From: Levilactobacillus brevis
GTDB taxonomy: Bacteria; Bacillota; Bacilli; Lactobacillales; Lactobacillaceae
Reading direction: 5' to 3'
Length of the DNA: 64,000 nt
NCBI GenBank assembly: GCA_021383565.1
Contig: CP079699.1
Location: 1,364,001 to 1,428,000 of the forward strand
Part shown: piece after piece, positions 53,763 through 62,654 of the stretch
How the letters are laid out: each line of letters opens with the position of its first letter
How positions within the stretch are numbered: position 1 is the stretch's first letter
Position numbers and translations under genes: made by a program
Notes under the pieces: generated by a model
The model's input: the letters and a program-made list of their open reading frames with translations, nothing else
The model's database searches: none
Told to the model about the DNA's origin: nothing

Positions 53763-55391
53763 TTATTTACCAATGTAAGCCCGGCTGAAGTCCCAGTTCG
53801 AGCTGACAGGGAAGTAAATGACCCCTTTAACCTTAGACTTCACCAGTTGTGGCTTCCCACTTTGAGAAACCGGAATGATCCCTTGGTCTTTCAATAAGAT
53901 CTTTTGGGCATCAATCAGGTTTTGCCAACGGGCAGCTGGCTTATTGGCATTCGTGGTCGTGGCCTCGTTAATCAGCTTGTCGTAAGTCTTGTTCGACCAC
54001 TTCCCGTTGTTGTAGGAGTTATCGGACGTGAACAACGACAGATCGGTGATTGGGTCTGGGAAGTCGGCGCCCCAGAGCGTGACGACAGCATCAAATTGGC
54101 CAGACGCAGACCGTGACAACCGGGTCTTGTATGGCAAATTAGAGTTGGTGACCTTGAAGTTATCCAGCTTGGACCACTGACTCTGAACGTATTCGGTCGT
54201 ACTCTTCCCTTGCGCCGTATCATCGGCCATCAAGGTCAGCGAGTAGCTCTTCCGGCCCGTTTCCTTCAAAGCTTCCTTCCACAACTTCTGTGCCTTGGCG
54301 ACGTTGTGTTCCGTTGCGGCTGGGATCGTGCCTTCCTTGGCAAAGTCCTTACCGTTACGGATGGCTAAGCCGCTGGTGACGATTCCCGTAGCAACCTTAG
54401 AACCATCGTCCATCACCTTGTTGACGAATTGCTTCCGGTTCAAGACCAGAGACAAGGCTTGCCGGGCCTTTCGGTTCCGCATCATTGAATCTTTCTTTTC
54501 GTTTAATTCGATGTACGTTACCCGAGAGCTGTTCCGGGCATGGTAATCCTTATTGTTCTTGTAGTTCTTCGGCTGTTGGCCACTCAGGTAAATCGCGTCG
54601 AGCTTGCCACTCTGGTATTGGCTCAAAGCCGTCTGTGGGTCCTTGACCGCACTGAACTTAATTTGATGGAGCTTAACCTTCTTGGCATCCCAGTACTTGC
54701 TGTTCTTCGTCAGCGTCCAGTTGTCAGACGTCCCCGTCCAGTACGTCAGCTTGAAGGCCCCGTTGTAGACGTTGTTCTTGGCATTCGTGGCGTACTTCTT
54801 GCCGTACTTCTTCACAACCGTTTCATTTTGAGGGAAGAAGGCCGTTTGGGCCACTAAGGTTGGGAAGTAGCTGACAGGATGAACCAAGGTGACTTTGACC
54901 TTGTAATCCCCAACTGCCTTGATCCCCAGCGTGGAGACGGGCTTCTTCCCCTTCATAATGGCGTTGGCGTTCTGGACATCCGCGTACAGGTAGGCGTATT
55001 GAGACCCCGTCTTCGGGTTGACCGTGCGTTGCCAGCCGTAAACAAAGTCTTGAGCGGTCACTTTATCGCCGTTACTCCAGTTGGACTTCCGCAGGTTAAA
55101 CGTGTACGTCTTCCCGTCTTTAGATTTGGTGTAGCTCTTGGCTACGCCGGGATGGGTGCTACTATTTTTTCCAAACTTCAGTAACCCTTCACCCGTATTG
55201 TTCAACGTTTCACCGGAAACCACATCGGTGGCCAACGAATTATCCATCGTTGGTAAGGTAGAACTTTCCATCCAATTCAAAGTTTGGTTCTTAGCTTGCT
55301 TGTTACTACTTGAAGACGTGCCACATGCGGCTAACGAAATCGCTGCTAGCGTGGCCACCGTCCCTAATTTGACGATTGACTTAACCTTCAT
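53763..55391 (-). CDS. oligopeptide-binding lipoprotein, OppA paralogue 3
   Basis: 542 residues. Lipobox ISLAACG with Cys23 and full SBP_bac_5 domain (ATDVVSGETLNNTGEGLLKF, LTLMADDTAQGKSTTEYVQS, KSKVKGVIYFPVSSNWDFSR). Closest in the N-terminus to oppA1 (LNWMESSTLPTMDNSLATDV) and in the C-terminus to oppA2 (ADFPDPITDLSLFT), a mosaic pattern. Own promoter (55510-55538) and terminator. Expected to serve the same OppBCDF. Confidence 0.93.
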   Translation of the reverse strand: MKVKSIVKLGTVATLAAISLAACGTSSSSNKQAKNQTLNWMESSTLPTMDNSLATDVVSGETLNNTGEGLLKFGKNSSTHPGVAKSYTKSKDGKTYTFNLRKSNWSNGDKVTAQDFVYGWQRTVNPKTGSQYAYLYADVQNANAIMKGKKPVSTLGIKAVGDYKVKVTLVHPVSYFPTLVAQTAFFPQNETVVKKYGKKYATNAKNNVYNGAFKLTYWTGTSDNWTLTKNSKYWDAKKVKLHQIKFSAVKDPQTALSQYQSGKLDAIYLSGQQPKNYKNNKDYHARNSSRVTYIELNEKKDSMMRNRKARQALSLVLNRKQFVNKVMDDGSKVATGIVTSGLAIRNGKDFAKEGTIPAATEHNVAKAQKLWKEALKETGRKSYSLTLMADDTAQGKSTTEYVQSQWSKLDNFKVTNSNLPYKTRLSRSASGQFDAVVTLWGADFPDPITDLSLFTSDNSYNNGKWSNKTYDKLINEATTTNANKPAARWQNLIDAQKILLKDQGIIPVSQSGKPQLVKSKVKGVIYFPVSSNWDFSRAYIGK

Positions 55392-55509
55392 AAAATTCCG
55401 ACCCCTCTAAATATGTATTTCTACCGCTGTGTACCTTAAAGCTGACCTCTCTTGTGCCAACCCTCAAGGCCCACAACGGATGACCCACGTTGCCATCGCA
55501 ACAGCAACT

Positions 55510-55538
55510 ATTTTAGATTAAAATTAGATTAGAATCAA
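55510..55538 (-). promoter_or_regulatory. promoter of oppA3
   Basis: TTGATT (55538-55533), 17 bases, TAAAAT (55515-55510), again within ATTGATTCTAAT. Confidence 0.75.
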
Positions 55539-55811
55539 TACCATTTCTTAATTTATCAACATTTTTTTGCTAACCAGGTAACCAAATGAACTTGATTTAG
55601 CTTTCTAAGTAATCGTAAAAAGCAGCGTCAACCACTGTAAGATCAGCGTTTATAGATCATAGATCCTATCTCTCCCACAACTAACTCTGAATATTAAATT
55701 ATACTCATCTCTAACTGAATGTCTTACTTGCTTCCCCTCATCGTTGACGCAATCACTTCGTTCATTTACGCCCAGTTCCCCAGCTAATCTTTATTCGCTC
55801 CTGAGCAAACA

Positions 55812-55820
55812 TGTTATACT
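55812..55820 (+). promoter_or_regulatory. extended -10 promoter of hflX
   Basis: TGTTATACT at 55812-55820 has the TGn extension that compensates for the missing -35 box. AAAGGAGGGTG and the TTG start follow. Confidence 0.6.
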
Positions 55821-55851
55821 CAAGTCATAGACTTTAAAGGAGGGTGATCTT

Positions 55852-57129
55852 TTGGAAGAAACCCCACGAACACCCGTCATTACCATTGGGCTAAACGCTG
55901 GTCAATCCACGTTTAACTATTCCATGACGGAGCTGAGAAACTTGGTGGAGGCCAACAACATGACCGTGGCTGAGGAGATTCAACAGTCTCTGACGAAGCC
56001 CAACCCTGGGACTTATTTCGGAACGGGAAAGGTCGAGGAATTGGCGACAATCGTGGCCGACGACGGTGTCAACATCATCGTAGTCAACGACGAGCTGACC
56101 CCGAGTCAGATTCGGAATCTGGAGAACGGCACCAAGGCCAGAATCATCGACCGGACCGGCTTGATTCTAGAAATCTTTGCGAACCGTGCCCAGTCACGTG
56201 AAGCCAAGTTGCAGGTGCAATTGGCCATGCTCCAATACCAACTGCCCCGCCTACACACCAGCGCGTCTCAACGGTTGGACCAACAGACTGGTAGCGGTGG
56301 CGGCGGTGGCTTCACCAACCGTGGTTCCGGTGAGTCACAGACTGAAATGAGTCGGCGGACCATCCAACGGTCGATCAACCACGTCAATCATGAATTAAAG
56401 GAAATCAATCAGGCGGCGGCCACCCAGCGGCAACAACGAGAACGCAATCAGCTTCCTTCCGTTGCGCTGGTCGGCTACACCAACGCCGGAAAATCAACCT
56501 TGATGAACGCCCTCGTCCGCGAATTTGGCAAGAGCGAGGACAAGCAAGTCTTCGTTAAGGACATGCTCTTTGCCACGCTGGACACCAGCGTTCGCCAACT
56601 GGTCTTTCCCGATCAAAAGAAACTGTTGCTCAGCGATACGGTCGGCTTCGTCAGCCAGCTGCCAACCCAACTGGTCAAGGCCTTCCGTTCCACGTTGGCC
56701 GAGGCAGCTAGTGCCGATCTGCTGGTTCAGGTCGTGGACTACGCCGACCCAAACCGCGAAGCCATGATGGCCACCACGGAGAAGACCTTGGAAGAGATTG
56801 GCGTGACCGATGTGCCAATGATTACCGTCTTCAACAAGGCCGATTTGACCGAAGCCAGCTACCCTAGCCGCGTGGGTGATCAACTCATCTTGTCGGCCAA
56901 GGACCCCGACTCTGTCGCATTGTTGGTCAAGGCCATGAAGGAAAAGGTCTTCCACGACTACGTGACGGCTAACTTCCTGGTGCCCTTCTCAGACGGTGAA
57001 ATCGTGTCGTACTTAAACGAAAACGCTAACGTCCTCGACACCAGCTACGAAGCGGAGGGAACCGCATTGAAAGTTGAGCTCCAGCAGGCCGACTTCGATC
57101 GTTTCCAGAAGTTCGTGGTCACGGACTAG
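55852..57129 (+). CDS. hflX: ribosome-associated GTPase HflX
   Basis: 425 residues. N-terminal HflX domain (FGTGKVEELATIVADDGVNI, NDELTPSQIRNLENGTKARI, FANRAQSREAKLQVQLAML), a glycine-rich loop (TGSGGGGGFTNRGSGESQTE), then the G domain: G1 ALVGYTNAGKSTLMNAL, G3 LSDTVGFVSQLP, G4 FNKADL. It splits stalled 70S ribosomes after heat or antibiotic stress. Start is TTG at 55852 because AAAGGAGGGTG lies nine bases before it. Single gene with extended -10 promoter and its own terminator. Confidence 0.96.
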   Translation: MEETPRTPVITIGLNAGQSTFNYSMTELRNLVEANNMTVAEEIQQSLTKPNPGTYFGTGKVEELATIVADDGVNIIVVNDELTPSQIRNLENGTKARIIDRTGLILEIFANRAQSREAKLQVQLAMLQYQLPRLHTSASQRLDQQTGSGGGGGFTNRGSGESQTEMSRRTIQRSINHVNHELKEINQAAATQRQQRERNQLPSVALVGYTNAGKSTLMNALVREFGKSEDKQVFVKDMLFATLDTSVRQLVFPDQKKLLLSDTVGFVSQLPTQLVKAFRSTLAEAASADLLVQVVDYADPNREAMMATTEKTLEEIGVTDVPMITVFNKADLTEASYPSRVGDQLILSAKDPDSVALLVKAMKEKVFHDYVTANFLVPFSDGEIVSYLNENANVLDTSYEAEGTALKVELQQADFDRFQKFVVTD

Positions 57130-57149
57130 CGCCTAAATAACCCATCATC

Positions 57150-57189
57150 AGCCACCAAGACACATGTGCTTGGCGGCTTTTTGTTTTTT
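57150..57189 (+). terminator. hflX terminator
   Basis: Stem AGCCACCAAG (57150-57159) with CTTGGCGGCT (57169-57178), then TTTTGTTTTTT. Element C begins four bases further on. Confidence 0.9.
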
Positions 57190-57192
57190 CAT

Positions 57193-57655
57193 CCGCCTTC
57201 CGTTCGCAAAATATGAGCTGGATCGCGGTGGGGAGGACGCCCCGAGCCTGAGGAGCGGTCTCGGGACTCGCTTGGAACCGCCAAAGACCGGCGTTTCCAA
57301 GTCGCCATTCCCTAACCGGCTTGACCCGCCGCTAAGGGAATCCCACGGCTGAGCTCATATTTTGCTTCACTCACGGCTACGATAGCTTTTACCACGGATT
57401 TGGGTGCTGTAGCTCGCCAGCTCGTAACGTGCTTCCAGCTTATCTGACGTTCAGTGCCCTCACCGTCAATGCCGGAGGAGGCCAGTAATGGAGCCAGCCG
57501 TGACAACGGTGTTAGCTGGCGTATTCTGCCAGCTTAGACCGTGGGACGCCTTGAGAGACTGTCGGGCTTTGACAGGCTTTCAAGCGAGCTGGAAGACCGC
57601 TCTTTGTCTGGAAGCGGTCCCCACAGCAGGCGGAATTGCTGGCAGCCGCAGGCAT
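57193..57655 (+). repeat. large structured intergenic element, family 1, copy C (diverged)
   Basis: Same order of helices as copies A and B but with different paired bases: P1 GCAAAATATGAGC/GCTCATATTTTGC (57206-57218/57353-57365, 13 bp perfect); P2 CCCGAG/CTCGGG (57241-57246/57260-57265); P3 CTTGGAA/TTCCAAG (57271-57277/57295-57301); P4 ATTCCCT/AGGGAAT (57307-57313/57335-57341); long-range TCACGGCT/AGCCGTGA (57371-57378/57496-57503); AGCTGGC/GCCAGCT; CTTGAGAG..CTGTC/GACAG..CTTTCAAG (57550-57584). The joining segments TGGATCGCGGTGG, ATCCCACGGCTGAG, ACTCACGGCTAC and GCGGTCCCCACAGC are conserved. Confidence 0.85.
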
Positions 57656-57710
57656 AGTGGCATGGGGACGCTGAACGGCAGGCGGAATGCTTAGGACTAC
57701 CGTAAAAGGA

Positions 57711-57764
57711 AACAAAAAACAGCGACTGACAGCTCCCCCATTTCAGGGAACCATCAGTCGCTGT
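57711..57764 (-). terminator. terminator of the amino-acid ABC operon
   Basis: Perfect stem ACAGCGACTGA (57719-57729) with TCAGTCGCTGT (57754-57764); minus-strand continuation TTTTTTGTTT. Confidence 0.88.
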
Positions 57765-57779
57765 ATGATTTAAGCCATT

Positions 57780-58436
57780 TTAAGCCTGCCGTTTCTCCAA
57801 GTACCGTGACAGCAAGGATAGTAAGTAGCAGACGATGAAGTACATGAGCGCAATCGCCACGAACATCGGAATAATGTAGTTGGTGTTTTGCCCGTAAATA
57901 ATCTGGGAGCGGAACAGCATTTCTGGCAATAGAATAATCGTCGCCAGTGACGTGTCCTTGACCAGTGAGATGAATTGACTAACGATGGCTGGAATCATCT
58001 TGACCAGCGCTTGCGGTAAGACGATGTGCCACAGGCCTTGCCAGTATGTCAGCCCGTTGGCCCGCGCCCCTTCCATCTGACCGGGATCGACCGCTTGAAT
58101 CCCCGAGCGCACAATTTCAGCGAGCATCGTGGATTCGAAGATGGTCATGGCCAAAATGGCCGCCGGAATCACTTCGGGTTTGACCCCTAAATTGGGTAAA
58201 CCGAAGTAGGTGAAGAAGAGAATCAACAGCAGTGGCAAGTTCCGAATCACATCGATGACGAAACCCACAACCGCCGACACGTATTTAATCTTAACGTAGC
58301 GAATGACCCCCAGCACCGACCCGATAATAAAACTACCGATGATGGAAATCACCGAAACCAAAATCGTTATCCATAAGCCCCCGAGCAGGTAGTGTAAGTT
58401 TTCGGGAGAATAGGCATCAATAAAGTTCTGCAACAT
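57780..58436 (-). CDS. polar amino acid ABC transporter permease (GlnP/HisM type), second
   Basis: 218 residues, about five membrane segments. HisM-type motifs: YSPENLHYLLGGLWITILVS at the N-terminus, VIRNLPLLLILFFTYFGLP and the EAA loop GARANGLTYWQGLWHIVLPQ. One of two permeases forming the heterodimeric pore with the protein of 58453-59091. Last gene of the operon; 16 bases separate it from the other permease. Confidence 0.92.
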   Translation of the reverse strand: MLQNFIDAYSPENLHYLLGGLWITILVSVISIIGSFIIGSVLGVIRYVKIKYVSAVVGFVIDVIRNLPLLLILFFTYFGLPNLGVKPEVIPAAILAMTIFESTMLAEIVRSGIQAVDPGQMEGARANGLTYWQGLWHIVLPQALVKMIPAIVSQFISLVKDTSLATIILLPEMLFRSQIIYGQNTNYIIPMFVAIALMYFIVCYLLSLLSRYLEKRQA

Positions 58437-58452
58437 AATTATTCTCCTCCCC

Positions 58453-59091
58453 TTAAGCTAACCGCTTTTCCAAATAGCGCATGTAATAACTGATTGGCAT
58501 GGTGATAATCAGATAGAGAACCCCCACGGCGGAATAGGCCGCCATGGTCTCCAGAGAACTTGAGGCAATCACGTTACCTTGATACATCAGATCAAAACCG
58601 CCGACAAAGGCCAGCGTCGATGAGTTCTTGACCAAGTTGACGAATTGGTTACCCAGCGGTGGAATCACATAACGGAACGCTTGGGGCAAGACAATGTAGC
58701 GCATCGCCTGCCAGAAGGTGAGCCCGTTGGCCCGTGACCCTTCCATTTGGCCAGGGTCCACGGACTGAATGCCCGCCCGAACCGTTTCGGCGATAAATGA
58801 CGAGGTGTACAGTGTCAACCCAATCGTTCCGGCGGTGAACCCGTTCATCTTGACCACGTACAACGGGAAAACCACGTAGAAGAACATCGTGATAACCAGC
58901 AAGGGAATATTCCGGAAAAGTTCAATGTAGGCCCGCGCAATCCGCCGGGCAATCTTACTCGGCGATTCCTCGAGCAAAGCAAAGAACGTCCCAATAATCA
59001 AACTGAAGACTAATGCAATTAAACTACAGAGCAACGTTTGGCCAAGGCCGTATAGGAGTGTGCCTCCGTATGCTTGAAAAATATGAATCAT
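58453..59091 (-). CDS. polar amino acid ABC transporter permease (GlnP/HisM type), first
   Basis: 212 residues. LLYGLGQTLLCSLIALVFSL start, IELFRNIPLLVITMFFYVVF, and EAA loop GSRANGLTFWQAMRYIVLPQ. Partner of the permease downstream. The ATG overlaps the substrate-binding protein stop by four bases, so translation is coupled. Confidence 0.92.
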   Translation of the reverse strand: MIHIFQAYGGTLLYGLGQTLLCSLIALVFSLIIGTFFALLEESPSKIARRIARAYIELFRNIPLLVITMFFYVVFPLYVVKMNGFTAGTIGLTLYTSSFIAETVRAGIQSVDPGQMEGSRANGLTFWQAMRYIVLPQAFRYVIPPLGNQFVNLVKNSSTLAFVGGFDLMYQGNVIASSSLETMAAYSAVGVLYLIITMPISYYMRYLEKRLA

Positions 59092-59924
59092 TCTTTAGCC
59101 GCCTCCTCGTAGTCAAAGCCCTTCACGTTGTGGAACCATTTGTGAAGAATCTTGTTATATTCACCATTTGCCCGTAACTCAGCCAGGGCCTGGTTCACGG
59201 AATTCTTAAATGGCGTTTGGTTTTTATCGATCGCAATTCCGTAAGGCTCCGAGACAAACGTTCCCCCCGTGACTTCATAGCCCGGGTTCTGAACGGACAT
59301 CCCATAAAGAATCCCGTTATCGGTGGTTAACGCTTGGCCCTGCCCAGACTTCAAGGCCGTCATCGCTTGGGCGTAATCCGTCAGCTGTAAGACCTTGGCA
59401 TTCGGGGCCACCTTCGCCACGTTTTCCACTGAATCGGACCCCACAACGCCGAGGACGGTTCCCTTCTGCTTGTTGAGATCCTTCACGTTCTTAATACTAC
59501 TGCCGCGTTTAACCAGCAGCGATTGGCCGGCGAAGAAGTAGGTGTTCGAAAAGGCAACCTGCTTGCGCCGCTCCGGCGTATTCGTCATCGTGGCGATAAT
59601 GGCGTCAATGTTGCCGTTCTTTAACATCGGCATCCGCGTTGAACTCGTCACCTGAATGAATTTAGCTTTGGCGTCCTTCCCCAACATCTGCTTAGTCAGT
59701 GCCGTTGCGAGGTCGACTTCAAACCCCTTGATCTTACCGTCCTTCGTGTCTAGTAATCCGAAGAGGCGGGTATCCGCCTTAACTCCCCAGGTAATCGTCT
59801 TGTCTTGTTGATCCGTCTTCAACACGTTTCGTTGCGACAGAGGCTTACTACCACAGGCGCTGACCACAACCGTCAGCGTTAACAGGGTCAGGACTAAGCC
59901 CAGAATTCGAATAAACTTTTTCAT
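59088..59924 (-). CDS. glutamine/polar amino acid-binding lipoprotein
   Basis: 278 residues. Lipoprotein signal with lipobox VVSACGS (Cys near residue 25). SBP_bac_3 fold: GFEVDLATALTKQMLG, SSTRMPMLKNGNIDAIIATM TNTPER, and GIAIDKNQTPFKNSVNQALA. Binds an amino acid such as glutamine, glutamate or aspartate at the cell surface; the exact ligand cannot be read. 21 bases after the ATPase gene. RBS GGGAGGAAC. Confidence 0.9.
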   Translation of the reverse strand: MKKFIRILGLVLTLLTLTVVVSACGSKPLSQRNVLKTDQQDKTITWGVKADTRLFGLLDTKDGKIKGFEVDLATALTKQMLGKDAKAKFIQVTSSTRMPMLKNGNIDAIIATMTNTPERRKQVAFSNTYFFAGQSLLVKRGSSIKNVKDLNKQKGTVLGVVGSDSVENVAKVAPNAKVLQLTDYAQAMTALKSGQGQALTTDNGILYGMSVQNPGYEVTGGTFVSEPYGIAIDKNQTPFKNSVNQALAELRANGEYNKILHKWFHNVKGFDYEEAAKE

Positions 59925-59945
59925 ACTGCGCGTTCCTCCCCCATT

Positions 59946-60686
59946 TTAGTGTGTAATAATCTTGCTTAAGAATTGACGCGCCCGTTCGTTGGTTGGTTGG
60001 CCATCGAAGAAGGTTTCCTTGGAATCATCTTCCAGAATCCGACCGTCAGCCATGAAGATGACCCGGTTGGCCACCTCACGAGCGAACCCCATTTCGTGGG
60101 TCACAACCAGCGTCGTCATACTGGAGTCCCGGGCGATGGTCTTCATAACGTTTAGCACATCGTCAATCATTTCGGGATCCAAGGCACTGGTGGGTTCGTC
60201 AAATAATAAACACTTGGGCTTCATCGCCAGTGAACGGGCGATCGCGATCCGTTGTTGCTGCCCCCCAGAAAGCTGCGAGGGCATCTTCGGTGCTTGGTCG
60301 GCCAGACCCACTCGGTCGAGCATCTCCATGGCGACCTTCTTGTTTTCGTCTTCGTTGCGGTGCAACACAATCCGCGGGGCCAACATGATGTTTTCAAGAA
60401 TTGTTTTGTTCGCATAAAGGTTAAAGTGCTGGAAGACCATCCCCACGTTCTTGCGGATGCGGTTCATATCCGTCTTCGGGTTGGCCAGGTCCTGGCCGTT
60501 CACAATCAGTTGGCCGTGGCGAATGGATTCAAGACCATTGATCGTCCGAATTAGCGTTGACTTCCCCGACCCGGAAGGCCCAATCAGCACCACGGTTTCC
60601 CCATCTTCAATCGTTAAATTAATGTTGTGTAATGCGTGAAAACTACCGTAGTATTTTTCAACGTTGTGAAATTCAATCATTGACAT
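59946..60686 (-). CDS. glnQ: polar amino acid ABC transporter ATP-binding protein (GlnQ type)
   Basis: 246 residues. Walker A LIGPSGSGKSTLIRTINGL, Q-loop GMVFQHFNLYANKTILENIM, signature LSGGQQQRIAIARSLAMKP, Walker B LLFDEPTSALDPEMI, H-loop TLVVTHEMGFAREVANR. Energises the importer encoded by the next three genes. The frame is open to 60704, but the ATG at 60686 has GGAGGG at correct spacing; the ATG two codons later is also possible. First gene of the operon. Confidence 0.94.
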   Translation of the reverse strand: MSMIEFHNVEKYYGSFHALHNINLTIEDGETVVLIGPSGSGKSTLIRTINGLESIRHGQLIVNGQDLANPKTDMNRIRKNVGMVFQHFNLYANKTILENIMLAPRIVLHRNEDENKKVAMEMLDRVGLADQAPKMPSQLSGGQQQRIAIARSLAMKPKCLLFDEPTSALDPEMIDDVLNVMKTIARDSSMTTLVVTHEMGFAREVANRVIFMADGRILEDDSKETFFDGQPTNERARQFLSKIITH

Positions 60687-60770
60687 AAGTCTTTCCCTCC
60701 ACATAACTAAAGTAGTTGCCTGGTCGGTGTTTTTAACGTCCGTACCTCTGATTTTTTGTGTCTATGATAG

Positions 60771-60799
60771 AGTCTAAACCAAAAAAATATCGCGGTCAA
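60771..60799 (-). promoter_or_regulatory. promoter of the glnQ operon
   Basis: TTGACC (60799-60794), 17 bases, TAGACT (60776-60771), about 85 bases before the glnQ start. Confidence 0.7.
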
Positions 60800-60844
60800 A
60801 ACAAACACTCCCGGTGTCACCACCCCCGCTAAAGATTCAGGGAT

Positions 60845-60882
60845 AAAAAGATTAGGCATACCATGGATTGTGCACGCCTAAT
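60845..60882 (-). terminator. orphan terminator upstream of the glnQ promoter
   Basis: Stem ATTAGGCGTGC/GTATGCCTAAT (60872-60882/60851-60861, with G-U pairs) followed on the minus strand by CTTTTT. The previous gene already has a terminator at 61105-61138, so this one implies a short transcript from the 220-base gap between. That gap also has an AGCGTGA/TCACGCT stem (about 60984-61033) and an ATATGT/ACATAT inverted pair (60914-60936). Confidence 0.6.
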
Positions 60883-61104
60883 GACCACCAAAAAAAATTC
60901 TGTTAAGTAGCACAGATATGTTAGAAAATATGACATATAGACCGTTATTTTCCGAACATCCCCCCCGGATTTAACCAATTCAGCGTGACTGACGGCTTCA
61001 ACATGGAGGTTCCCCAGCCTCACCTTCACGCTACCATTGATCACGTTTTCCAATCTTTTTCTACTTCTAGTCGTCATGTTGACGTCCACGTGTGACCTGG
61101 CCAT

Positions 61105-61138
61105 AAAAAAGGCACGCGGCTAGTCTTATCCGCGTGCC
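61105..61138 (-). terminator. terminator of the 61153-62094 gene
   Basis: Stem GGCACGCGG (61111-61119) with CCGCGTGCC (61130-61138); minus-strand continuation TTTTTTATGG. Confidence 0.88.
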
Positions 61139-61152
61139 CTCGTTTGTTCAAT

Positions 61153-62094
61153 TTAGTGATGATACCGTGATGTCCGCGTCATTGGTTCCGAGTCGGTATC
61201 CGTCTGCGGTGCCTGATCGTAACGTGCCCGCCGTGAAGTCGTCGTAGCTTCCCGCGTTGCTGGCGTGTCTCGTGACCGATCACGACTGCCCTGATGCTTG
61301 TAGGCCAGTTGGACGGCAACCTGAAAATCATTCGCCTGTTCAATCACTGAGGTCCGCCCCAAAACCTTAAAGGGCCCGCCGACCAGCGTCGCATTGGCCA
61401 AGTACAATTCGAATTGATCCCGCACGTCGGCTACGTTCTGAAGACCTACCGTGCTGACCACACCGACTCGTTGCTTTTCGGCCTGATTCATCCCCGCATA
61501 CACGACCAACTGATTATCCTCGGTCTGCATGTCGAAGTACGGAATCAAGGCCCCGGGGCCAGAGGCGTAGACAGGTTTGCCCGTCTGCCGCGTCTGTTCC
61601 GTAATCTCCCGATCGCCTAAGCCGGAGTAATCCAGCTGGAGCAATTGATTCTGCTGAAGCCGAGTTGCCAGATTCTGGATATTATCTTGCTCCAAAGGCG
61701 TCGACGATAATTTCCCGGGTAATATCTTCTTCTCATCGAAGTATCCGTTAGCCGGGATGTTCCGCCCGCCGATGGTCCGCTTGGGCTGATCCATTTCGGC
61801 CTCCTTAGGCTTCATGTGGAGAAGTTTTTCAATCTTCGGCGAGATATCAAACGGGGCCTTTTTATTGGTGAAATAGTAAACCGTATTCAAATAAGCAAAA
61901 TACAGTAAAATAATGGCAACCAACAGAATCAAGAGGCCCCAGAATGGGTGGCCATTTTGGAGATAACGAACCCCGATGTAGAACAGGTAAAGGTCCCCTA
62001 ACGCACCCAAAATCACATAAATGCGGTTTTTAATCTTAACACTCACATTGATGTAGCCCAGGTAATGGTTGACCATATCAAGAAAACTAAGCAT
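61153..62094 (-). CDS. uncharacterised lactobacillar membrane protein
   Basis: 313 residues. Two hydrophobic segments near the N-terminus (IYVILGALGDLYLFYIGVRY, FWGLLILLVAIILLYFAYLN), then a soluble cytoplasmic or external part with a conserved-looking GRNIPANGYFDE segment and a basic, Arg/Thr/Ser-rich tail (GSRDRSRDTPATREATTTSR). It resembles a family present across lactobacilli with no assigned function. GAAAGGGGG precedes the ATG; it lies 20 bases after the Ser/Asp-rich protein gene and is probably co-transcribed. Confidence 0.7.
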   Translation of the reverse strand: MLSFLDMVNHYLGYINVSVKIKNRIYVILGALGDLYLFYIGVRYLQNGHPFWGLLILLVAIILLYFAYLNTVYYFTNKKAPFDISPKIEKLLHMKPKEAEMDQPKRTIGGRNIPANGYFDEKKILPGKLSSTPLEQDNIQNLATRLQQNQLLQLDYSGLGDREITEQTRQTGKPVYASGPGALIPYFDMQTEDNQLVVYAGMNQAEKQRVGVVSTVGLQNVADVRDQFELYLANATLVGGPFKVLGRTSVIEQANDFQVAVQLAYKHQGSRDRSRDTPATREATTTSRRARYDQAPQTDTDSEPMTRTSRYHH

Positions 62095-62114
62095 TGTCGG
62101 TCCCCCTTTCTTCG

Positions 62115-62654
62115 TTATTGACCCGTGGTGTTGGTGTCATTCGTCGTGTTATAAGTGTTCGCGTGACTGTAAGTGCCCGCACCAGTGTCATCCGTCGTGG
62201 TGTCATCACTGGTTGAACCGGTGTCGTCACTAGTCGTACCACTATCATCGGTCGTGGCAGAACTCGTCGTACTGGATGACGTCTTCTTCTTAGACGTCGA
62301 ACCCGTGTTACCTGTCGAGCCCGTTGTGCCGGCCGTACTGTTTTCCGTTTCAGACGTGGAATTAGCCGACGAACTTTCCGTATCCGTCGATGAACTGCTA
62401 CTACTGCTGTCCTTATCGGATGACTCACTGCTGTCTTTCTTTGAAGAATCGGAATCCTTCTTCTTGCTGTCGTCACTGGCCTTTTTCTTCGAATCATTGG
62501 ATTGGTTCACGACTAGCGACGAACTGGTCGACGTCCGTGAAGCCCCTTCGTTGGTCTTCGTGACGGAATTGGTCACCACGTTGGTGGCCCCGAGTGCCAA
62601 TGCCATCGAGACGATGGCAAACGGCGTGATAAAGGGTGGTGTCCGGTACGCCAT
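62115..62654 (-). CDS. Ser/Thr/Asp-rich low-complexity secreted or membrane-anchored protein
   Basis: 179 residues. One N-terminal hydrophobic segment (FITPFAIVSMALALGATNVV) serves as signal or anchor; the rest is a low-complexity Ser/Asp/Lys/Thr tract (SSESSDKDSSSSSSSTDTES) reminiscent of wall-spanning spacers, without a sortase motif. Length of such tracts often varies between strains. AGGAGGAATGTC precedes the ATG. Function unknown. Confidence 0.7.
   Translation of the reverse strand: MAYRTPPFITPFAIVSMALALGATNVVTNSVTKTNEGASRTSTSSSLVVNQSNDSKKKASDDSKKKDSDSSKKDSSESSDKDSSSSSSSTDTESSSANSTSETENSTAGTTGSTGNTGSTSKKKTSSSTTSSATTDDSGTTSDDTGSTSDDTTTDDTGAGTYSHANTYNTTNDTNTTGQ

Noticed and set aside
60690-61100. 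T-box or known amino-acid riboswitch ahead of the glnQ operon
   Set aside because: No AGGGTGGNACCGCG antiterminator motif or other recognised aptamer core was found, and a promoter lies after the terminator.
60829-61104. 91-codon minus-strand frame upstream of glnQ
   Set aside because: It runs through an intrinsic terminator, has no ribosome site and looks like chance translation of structured DNA.
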